NCBI GenBank assembly: GCA_964514665.1
Contig: CAZESH010000217.1
Location: 1-7,658, forward strand
DNA length: 7,658 bases
From: CAZESH01 sp964514665
GTDB taxonomy: Bacteria > Bacillota > Bacilli > Paenibacillales > KCTC-25726
Reading direction: 5' to 3'
Shown: one piece after another, positions 1 through 5,043 of the stretch
Numbering within the stretch: the stretch's first letter is position 1
Layout: each line of letters begins with the position of its first letter
The notes under the pieces: model-generated
What the model was told of the DNA's origin: nothing
Database searches by the model: none
What the model saw: the letters and a program-made list of their open reading frames with translations, nothing else
Program-made: the position numbers and the translations under genes

Positions 1-642
1 TTTGGCCACTTCGTAAAGCTCGTCGGGAATGCCGACGATGGCCGCCCGGAACAAAATCATGTAAAACGGCGAAAACTGCCAGCAGACCGTGGCAATGACC
101 GCCCACAAGGCGGTGCTTTCTTCCCCGAGCCATCCCCTTTGCCATGAATCCAGTCCCAATGCACCCAATAGCTGGTTGATCACACCGAAATTGGGATCGT
201 AAATAAACGTGAATAAAATGCCGATGGCAACGGTAGACATCAATAGCGGCATGAAATAAACGGTTCGCAGCAAGCGCACGCCGCGAATTCGCGAAAACAG
301 CAAGAGCGCCATGATCAACCCCAATGGGAGCTGTGTCAGCAGCGAAGCCAGCACCAGCAGGAAATTATTCTTCATCGAGGTCCAAAACACTTGATCGGAG
401 ACAAGTTCGGCATAATTGGCAAAACCGACGAACAGCTTATGGATATCAACTCCCGACCAATGAAACAAGCTGTAATAAAAGGTCATGCCTATGGAATACA
501 GCACATAGACAACGTAAACAACCAACGCCGGAAGGATGAATCCGGCAATGACCATGGCATTTTTCAAACGGTTGGCTGAATTTGCTTTTTGTCGCAAGTT
601 GGCAACGGCCGCGATTTCTGCTTCTTGAGCGCTTGGGTTCAC
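1..642 (-). CDS. ABC sugar transporter permease, MalF-like (3' end cut by window)
   Basis: Membrane subunit of a carbohydrate ABC importer of the binding-protein-dependent permease family (MalF/UgpA type); it would form the translocation pore with a second permease lying beyond the left edge. The 214 visible codons give four clear hydrophobic segments at about residues 30-55, 94-116, 128-149 and 178-200. The window stops inside the cytoplasmic EAA loop that contacts the ATPase (DELYEVAK at residues 207-214), so roughly 80-100 C-terminal residues are missing compared with the usual ~300. I chose the GTG at 642 because AGAAGGTGG lies 5 nt upstream. An in-frame ATG at 726 has no ribosome binding site and lies in a stem-loop arm; other in-frame GTGs at 651 and 672 are possible. 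It follows the binding-protein gene by 105 bp, probably in one operon. The family call is secure, the substrate is not known. Confidence 0.9.
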   Translation of the reverse strand, partial: MNPSAQEAEIAAVANLRQKANSANRLKNAMVIAGFILPALVVYVVYVLYSIGMTFYYSLFHWSGVDIHKLFVGFANYAELVSDQVFWTSMKNNFLLVLASLLTQLPLGLIMALLLFSRIRGVRLLRTVYFMPLLMSTVAIGILFTFIYDPNFGVINQLLGALGLDSWQRGWLGEESTALWAVIATVCWQFSPFYMILFRAAIVGIPDELYEVAK

Positions 643-685
643 ATAAGCCACCTTCTCATTTTTGGAATTCACGCTTGGAAAGTAA

Positions 686-727
686 GATGGACAGCCGACA
701 AAAGCTGCGAGCTGCCGACCGTCCATC
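686..727 (-). other. Intercistronic stem-loop between binding protein and permease genes
   Basis: GATGGAC (686-692) and GTCCATC (721-727) form a perfect 7-bp inverted repeat around a 28-nt interior that can itself fold around AGCT pairs and carries GTCGGC twice on the minus strand. No T-run follows on the minus strand, so it does not look like a full terminator. In transporter operons of the malE-malF type, such hairpins commonly stabilise the binding-protein mRNA or attenuate expression of the permease genes; that role here is inference. Confidence 0.45.
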
Positions 728-747
728 CGCTAACAATCGTTATCGCG

Positions 748-2085
748 TTATTTCTTTAACAGCTCTTTCGCCTTCGCTTCCATTTTCTGCGCTGCCTCTT
801 CAGGCGTCATTGAAAGTCCGAACAACCCCTGTGTGGTATCTTTATGCAATTCGGCCAATTCAGGAGGCAATGTCTGATCGTAATAGGTTTGCATGTTGTT
901 CGCTTGATTCAGAAAATCGACGAATTTCTTGGAAAACTCGTCTTTCACATTCACGCCTTTGACAGCGGAAATCGATCCCGCATTGTCCACTGCTTCCTGA
1001 GCCGATTCCTTGCTGGTCAATTCCTTGACAAGCTCAATCGCCAGATCGGGATTCTTGGACTTGGCAGATACCGAAAATACGGGACTGACTCCGCCCACGA
1101 TATCCGTCGAATCGCCCTTGCCTCCGTCAATTGCGGGAAACGGGAAAATATCCAGGTTCTTCTCAAAATCCGGTGCCTCGGAACGAACGTTGTTCAGCAG
1201 CCAGGTGCCTTGAATGATCATTGCCGCTTTGCCGGCGTACAGCAGCTGACGGGATTGACCGGTATCATAGTTCAAGCCGTTAAAGCCTTTCGGAAACGCA
1301 TTGGCTTTAACCAATTCCTGGATCATTTCTCCGGCTTTCACGTAGGCTGGATCGTCAAACCCGCGACCACTGCGGGCAAATGCTTCTTTAAAAAGATCTG
1401 CCCCGCCGATTCGATCGGCAAAATACATCAGATAGAACGCTCCCGGCCACTTCGATTTGTTGGCAAGAGCAAATGGAATCACCTTATGATCGTTCAGCGT
1501 TTTGATGATATCCAATAATTCCTTGTACGTTTTCGGCGGCGTCAGCTTGTATTTGTCAAAAATCTCTTTGTTGTACCAAACCGGTACCCCCGCCATCGCC
1601 AAAGGTGCACCGTAATTTTTCCCGTCAAAGGTAGAAACGCTCAACGCGGCAGGAACATAGGTATTCTTATCGATTTTACCGGTGATATCCAGCACTTGTC
1701 CCGAATCGATAAATTGCTTTAACCAGCCTCCGCCCCAGGAATGGAATATATCCGGCGGATTTCCGCCGCCCATCGCTACGGTCAGCTTGGTTTTGTATGG
1801 ATCGTTTTCGTTTTGCACCACCTCTACTTCGACATTCGGATGCTTCTCTTGAAATCTCGCTACCGCATGCTTGATTACATCCTCGCGTTTACCCGTTTCA
1901 ATATGCCAGAGGACCAGCTTTTGCTTAGCCCCGGCGTCCTTCGTCGATGGCGCGCTTGAAGCCGCCGGTGTTTCCGATGCTTTGGCCTGCGAAGACGCCG
2001 AGCTTCCCGCGGAAGAATTTCCCCCGCTGCATGCAGACAACAGCCCCAACGCAGTAATTAACAGCAGTGCAAACCACTTTTTCAT
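748..2085 (-). CDS. Sugar ABC transporter substrate-binding lipoprotein (solute-binding family 1)
   Basis: Extracellular, membrane-anchored receptor that captures a sugar or oligosaccharide and delivers it to the permeases encoded next. The 445-residue protein starts MKKWFALLLITALGLLSAC, a lipoprotein signal with lipobox LSAC and lipidated Cys19. A Ser/Ala-rich linker covers about residues 20-55. The mature domain begins near KLVLWH and has typical family 1 features such as NPPDIFHSWGGG, PLAMAGVPVWYNKEIFDKY and AAMIIQGTWLLNN. The frame stays open upstream to an ATG at 2163, but I chose 2085 because AGGAGG lies 11 nt upstream and because the longer start lacks a ribosome binding site and would lie in the operator region. 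Upstream are a candidate promoter, a cre site and a large palindrome, which suggests catabolite repression plus a specific regulator. Substrate cannot be read from sequence; xyloglucan- or malto-oligosaccharides are both possible. Confidence 0.93.
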   Translation of the reverse strand: MKKWFALLLITALGLLSACSGGNSSAGSSASSQAKASETPAASSAPSTKDAGAKQKLVLWHIETGKREDVIKHAVARFQEKHPNVEVEVVQNENDPYKTKLTVAMGGGNPPDIFHSWGGGWLKQFIDSGQVLDITGKIDKNTYVPAALSVSTFDGKNYGAPLAMAGVPVWYNKEIFDKYKLTPPKTYKELLDIIKTLNDHKVIPFALANKSKWPGAFYLMYFADRIGGADLFKEAFARSGRGFDDPAYVKAGEMIQELVKANAFPKGFNGLNYDTGQSRQLLYAGKAAMIIQGTWLLNNVRSEAPDFEKNLDIFPFPAIDGGKGDSTDIVGGVSPVFSVSAKSKNPDLAIELVKELTSKESAQEAVDNAGSISAVKGVNVKDEFSKKFVDFLNQANNMQTYYDQTLPPELAELHKDTTQGLFGLSMTPEEAAQKMEAKAKELLKK

Positions 2086-2148
2086 AGAAAAACAACCTCC
2101 TCTTTTATTTCTTTTTTTGACCTCAGCATTTTCTGCTGCCAAATATTT

Positions 2149-2162
2149 TGTAATCGCTTTCA
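2149..2162 (-). promoter_or_regulatory. CcpA catabolite-responsive element (cre)
   Basis: On the minus strand the sequence reads TGAAAGCGATTACA, which fits the Bacillus cre consensus TGWNANCGNTNWCA at every position. It lies about 65-78 bp upstream of the binding-protein start codon and downstream of the candidate promoter. In Bacillota, CcpA bound at such a site usually blocks elongation or initiation when preferred sugars are present. It abuts the 24-bp palindrome at 2163-2186. Confidence 0.65.
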
Positions 2163-2186
2163 AAAAATGTACGCGCGTACATTTTT
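2163..2186. promoter_or_regulatory. Perfect 24-bp palindrome, candidate operator
   Basis: AAAAATGTACGC is followed directly by its exact reverse complement, giving a 24-bp perfect palindrome with a CG-rich centre and a TGTAC...GTACA core. LacI-family and AraR-like (GntR-type) regulators use sites of related shape; AraR sites have a GTACGTAC core without the extra GCGC seen here. It lies in the presumed leader of the sugar transporter operon. The regulator is not encoded in the window. Transcribed, it also forms the apex of a long hairpin. Confidence 0.5.
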
Positions 2187-2244
2187 CTGAAACCGATTAC
2201 CGCCCCCTTAATCATTCAGATTGGAGATGTCTTATTATTCGAAT

Positions 2245-2274
2245 AATATAGACAATATACAATATTGAAAACAA
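2245..2274 (-). promoter_or_regulatory. Candidate promoter of the sugar transporter operon
   Basis: On the minus strand TTGTTT (2269-2274) and TATATT (2245-2250) are separated by 18 nt, a plausible sigma-A pair that would start transcription near 2238. This would give a leader of about 150 nt containing the cre site and palindrome. The surrounding DNA is very AT-rich, so alternative boxes exist. Confidence 0.4.
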
Positions 2275-2278
2275 TTCA

Positions 2279-2307
2279 TCAACACTTAATTTACAAAATA
2301 GTATAAT
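2279..2307 (+). promoter_or_regulatory. Candidate promoter of the small Sm-like protein gene
   Basis: A perfect TATAAT (2302-2307) is preceded by TCAACA (2279-2284) at 17-nt spacing; the -35 box matches TTGACA at only four of six positions. Transcription would start near 2314 and give a leader of ~120 nt. The stretch between this promoter and the gene holds short repeats of AGGCAAA (2350 and 2359) but no other feature I can name. Confidence 0.4.
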
Positions 2308-2436
2308 TTCTACCTCCCGTCACCATCCACAAAAGCGTAAACTTACTTTAGGCAAAATAGGCAAACACCGTGTTCCTTTTAGGCGATTCCCCATAGACTG
2401 ATGTAATGAATTTTCTTTTTGGGAGGTTGACATCAG

Positions 2437-2706
2437 ATGATTCATCAATATCCGTATCATGTTTGCATGCAGTATATGCATCGTTTTGTCAGAATTGAAA
2501 CCGAGGATGGACAAATGTATGAAGGTTTTATAGCCAATGTGGATCAGCAAAATGTCACGCTGGCCATCCCGTCCCCGGGAAACCAACACGAGCAGCGGCA
2601 ATTTTGGGGCGCATTCGGCGGGGCATTCCCTTACGGCGGTTTTTTTCCCTATGTGCTTCCTTTAGCCGCTCTTGCCGCCATCTATCCTTTGGCTTTTTTC
2701 ATCTGA
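2437..2706 (+). CDS. Small Sm/LSm-like protein with hydrophobic C-terminal end
   Basis: Uncharacterised 89-residue protein, preceded by GGGAGG at 2421-2426, about 10 nt before ATG. Residues 16-45 (RFVRIETEDGQMYEGFIANV, then DQQNVTLAIP) follow the Sm1 pattern: alternating hydrophobics, a DG turn, a Gly four residues after it, a hydrophobic strand, then D, N and L. This predicts a short five-strand-like beta fold without the classical Sm2 motif. Residues 46-56 are polar, and residues 57-89 are rich in Gly, Phe, Tyr and Pro, ending in a hydrophobic run PYVLPLAALAAIYPLAFFI that could attach to a membrane. It is the only complete plus-strand gene in the window and has its own promoter and terminator. 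Similar small proteins occur in endospore formers, sometimes linked to spores; that is recollection, not evidence here. The gene call is strong, the function unknown. Confidence 0.75.
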   Translation: MIHQYPYHVCMQYMHRFVRIETEDGQMYEGFIANVDQQNVTLAIPSPGNQHEQRQFWGAFGGAFPYGGFFPYVLPLAALAAIYPLAFFI

Positions 2707-2777
2707 TTGTCTGGAAAGCTCCGCAATGCTTGCAGGCATTCATGACGATTACTGCTTCAAGCTGCCAACTATGTATC

Positions 2778-2800
2778 CCCCGTCGGATGACGGGGTTTTT
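2778..2800 (+). terminator. Rho-independent terminator of the small Sm-like gene
   Basis: CCCCGTC (2778-2784), loop GGAT, then GACGGGG (2789-2795) and TTTTT form a compact 7-bp GC-rich hairpin with a T-run on the plus strand, 72 bp after the stop codon of the small gene. On the minus strand the hairpin is followed by GATACAT rather than T's, so it would serve the converging LysM gene poorly. Confidence 0.85.
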
Positions 2801-2823
2801 CAAACAAATTGCGGATTGTCGGC

Positions 2824-4254
2824 TCAAGGCAGCATCACCTTGACTTTTAACCATTCGCCCGCGATGATCAGATTCGGATCCTTTAATCCGTTCAACTGCA
2901 CAAGTTCGTCTGCCGTCATGTCGAATCCATTGGCGATGTTCCATACTGTATCCCCTTGCTTTACCTTGTAAGCCGGGACTCTGATCGTTTGTCCGACAAA
3001 TAGCGTTTTGTCGGGATCGAGATGATTCGGGACGGTGAGCTCCTCTACCGTGAGCTTGAACTGTTTGGCGATTTTCCAGTAGGAATCACCTGGTTTTGCC
3101 GTATAAAAGGGCAAATTGTCCAGTCCGGCGGGCGGTTGATACGTTTCTTCGAGTGCCGGGATTTTCAAAGCTTGTCCGACCGGCAAGTACTTTTCTTCAT
3201 CAAGCCCGTTGATGCCGGCAATCGCGGAAACGGTCGTTCCGTATTGCCGGGAGATGGTCCATAGCGTTTCGCCCGGCTCTACGATATGAATCGTTTGCCG
3301 GTTGTCCACGAAAAAGGGCGATTTTTCCAAATCCGTTGCGCCCATATCCACTTGACGCTTATAGTAAGCGTTGTTTTCACGATCCAAGAGATCCAGCGGA
3401 CGATCAAGATCTTTTATTTTTTTAAAGGTTTCGCGATCGAATACCGCAGTATCGGCAAAAACAAAATCACCTTTCACATAGCGGATTTTTTTATCGCCAT
3501 AGCTGCCGTATCTGATCTTTAAATTATTGGCATCGAAGCGATAGCCCGCATAAAACACATCGGAGCCTTCCGCGATAATATTTTCCGCTTGTTTGAAAAA
3601 TTGCCCGTCTAAATTGACGTACTGATCAAGGATGCGATAATCATCGGTGCTGATCGCCTGTATTCTCGCTTGTTCATGTCTAGACGTATTATAAATTTCA
3701 GCCATGTACAATATGTGGTTTTGATTATCGAGATCGATGTCAACCCACGAGAAATTGGCGTCTGACGATAAAGAAATCGCTTTTTCCGAATCATCCGTTA
3801 AATCGATGACGTACAATTTGGGAATGGTGTGATATTGCGAATAGGTGTTGTCCACGTAGAACAGCTTATGGCCGTCAAGCTTAATATGGGCAGGCTTCTT
3901 TTGGGTTGCCAATGTCTTTTCAACGGATTTGGAAGAAACATCGACCACGGTAATCGTTGGGCTGCCGTTGCCTTGAACATATACTTTTCCGTCGGCGTAT
4001 TCCAGTTCACCGCCCTCAACCGGAATGTCGGCCTTAACCGTCAGGTCGTGCTGATCAAGGAATAAAAGGCGGCTGGGATTTTGCATGTAACCCGATGCCA
4101 TGGTATAAATATATCCGTTCTCCTCATCCAGCTTCCAATTATGAAGGGAATATCCCACCTGGGTTTTTATGCCGCTTTCCGCGTAGATGGACGGAGCCGA
4201 GGAAATAAACAGCAGCAACGACAAAACTCCGGCGAAGAAAAATTTAAATTTCAT
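2824..4254 (-). CDS. Secreted protein with propeller-like N-terminal part and three LysM domains
   Basis: Probable exported cell-wall-binding protein of 476 residues. Residues 1-25 are a Sec signal peptide with a cleavage motif IYA before ES. Residues ~30-310 contain repeated short beta stretches such as NGYIYTMA, GKVYVQGNG, HKLFYVD and NHILYMAE, which suggest a beta-propeller-like fold; no catalytic motif is recognised. Three LysM modules follow: ~320-356 (HIVEPGETLWTISRQYG), ~383-427 (YTAKPGDSYWKIAKQF) and ~429-474 (YKVKQGDTVWNIANGF), which bind peptidoglycan or related GlcNAc polymers. The ATG at 4254 is preferred because GGAGGT lies 9 nt upstream. An in-frame ATG at 4287 would add 11 residues ahead of the signal peptide and lies in a hairpin loop. 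The ribosome binding site is inside that hairpin. LysM identification is secure, the role of the N-terminal part is unknown. Confidence 0.9.
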   Translation of the reverse strand: MKFKFFFAGVLSLLLFISSAPSIYAESGIKTQVGYSLHNWKLDEENGYIYTMASGYMQNPSRLLFLDQHDLTVKADIPVEGGELEYADGKVYVQGNGSPTITVVDVSSKSVEKTLATQKKPAHIKLDGHKLFYVDNTYSQYHTIPKLYVIDLTDDSEKAISLSSDANFSWVDIDLDNQNHILYMAEIYNTSRHEQARIQAISTDDYRILDQYVNLDGQFFKQAENIIAEGSDVFYAGYRFDANNLKIRYGSYGDKKIRYVKGDFVFADTAVFDRETFKKIKDLDRPLDLLDRENNAYYKRQVDMGATDLEKSPFFVDNRQTIHIVEPGETLWTISRQYGTTVSAIAGINGLDEEKYLPVGQALKIPALEETYQPPAGLDNLPFYTAKPGDSYWKIAKQFKLTVEELTVPNHLDPDKTLFVGQTIRVPAYKVKQGDTVWNIANGFDMTADELVQLNGLKDPNLIIAGEWLKVKVMLP

Positions 4255-4257
4255 GTC

Positions 4258-4309
4258 AAAGAAACCTCCAAACCTATTTTTGTCCATAAATAAGTTTAGA
4301 GGTTTCCTT
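4258..4309 (-). promoter_or_regulatory. 22-bp RNA hairpin enclosing the ribosome binding site of the LysM gene
   Basis: On the minus strand, AAGGAAACCTCTAAAC plus TTATTT pairs with AAATAG plus GTTTGGAGGTTTCTTT around an 8-nt loop (ATGGACAA, 4280-4287). The stem of 22 bp is uninterrupted when G.U is allowed, and all three non-Watson-Crick positions (4260/4307, 4269/4298, 4274/4293) are G.U in this transcript but A.C in the opposite one. The GGAGG that serves the start at 4254 is fully paired in the 3' arm. No T-run follows, so it is not a standard terminator. A translational control role is inference. Confidence 0.6.
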
Positions 4310-4344
4310 CATGTAAAGATACAGGGAAAGTCTGTGTGTCTTGG

Positions 4345-4974
4345 CTAGCTTTGGGTGTGACCGCCTGTCCGCGACGGCTCAGCTCCGATCAGATCGCGGT
4401 TGCCTCCGCACAAACGATAGGTGTAATTCAACAGATGCGCCATCTCGTACCGCTGAAGCTGGCGCAATATGCCGTCGGCCTGCGAGTCGCGTACTTGCGT
4501 TTCCTGCAATTCGACAAGCTCGATAAAGAGAAACGGATCCCACTCTCCCTGCTCGCGGAGCCGCCGTAAATCGGAGCCGAGGCGAGCGGAAAGCGCATCG
4601 AGATCGCAAGTTTGCAAATAACCGCGTGCCGACGCCTGCAGTCCGGCAAAAACGGGATGCTTCCCGACCCGGCGAAACCAATAGGCCGAATTGGCATAAT
4701 CCGGCTCCATGCGGTGCATCACGCCGTGCCAATAGCTTCCCGTGGCATGATGCACTTCCTGGGACAGCGAATGCGAACGGTCGAGGCTTTCGTTCCACAG
4801 GAACAAGCCTGCTCCCAGACACTTTATATTCTCTGCGGAAGCGCCTTGCCGGTGAAGCGGTTCAGACCACTGCCAGGCATCGATGCTTTCTTCCAATGAT
4901 TTGTTCCTAATCCCGCACGGGGATAAACGGGCCGTATTTCCCGACAAACTCGCTGCAAGCTCGTTCAAATTCAT
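4345..4974 (-). CDS. Conserved uncharacterised protein
   Basis: Soluble protein of 209 residues with no signal peptide or membrane segment. I do not know a named function. It looks real: the most distinctive part is a dense aromatic and histidine core at about residues 59-107, with LWNESLDRSHSLSQEV, ATGSYWHGVMHR (77-88) and YWFRRVGKHP (98-107), followed by EWDPFLFIELVELQ and, near the end, MAHLLNYTYR. I recall similar ATGSxWHGxMHR stretches in unnamed proteins of other bacteria. The clustered His residues could bind a metal or form an active site, which is speculation. Start ATG at 4974 is chosen over the GTG at 4983 because AGAGGTGG sits 5 nt before it and overlaps the GTG. It begins 69 bp after the alpha-xylosidase stop, so the two may be co-transcribed. 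Confidence 0.8.
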   Translation of the reverse strand: MNLNELAASLSGNTARLSPCGIRNKSLEESIDAWQWSEPLHRQGASAENIKCLGAGLFLWNESLDRSHSLSQEVHHATGSYWHGVMHRMEPDYANSAYWFRRVGKHPVFAGLQASARGYLQTCDLDALSARLGSDLRRLREQGEWDPFLFIELVELQETQVRDSQADGILRQLQRYEMAHLLNYTYRLCGGNRDLIGAEPSRTGGHTQS

Positions 4975-4997
4975 CCTAACCACCTCTATACCTGTTT

Positions 4998-5016
4998 TTA
5001 TGTTATTTTAACATAA
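4998..5016. repeat. 8-bp perfect inverted repeat between alpha-xylosidase and the uncharacterised gene
   Basis: TTATGTTA (4998-5005), a TTT spacer and TAACATAA (5009-5016) make an AT-rich perfect inverted repeat 24 bp upstream of the start at 4974. It has no GC stem or T-run in the minus direction, so it is a poor terminator. It could be a regulator binding site for the downstream gene. Confidence 0.4.
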
Positions 5017-5043
5017 GAGGAGCAAAAACCGTGCGGAAACGGA

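Noticed and set aside
844..1518. 224-codon plus-strand frame opposite the binding-protein gene
   Set aside because: Antisense to a secure gene; no ribosome binding site or family resemblance.
2086..2163. N-terminal extension of the binding protein to the ATG at 2163
   Set aside because: No ribosome binding site, would precede the lipoprotein signal peptide, and would translate the cre region.
4258..4309. Hairpin as an intrinsic terminator of the uncharacterised gene at 4345-4974
   Set aside because: Only UUUC-UUU-like bases surround the stem end, the stem is AU-rich near the loop, and it directly abuts the next start codon; read-through control is a better fit, though attenuation cannot be excluded.
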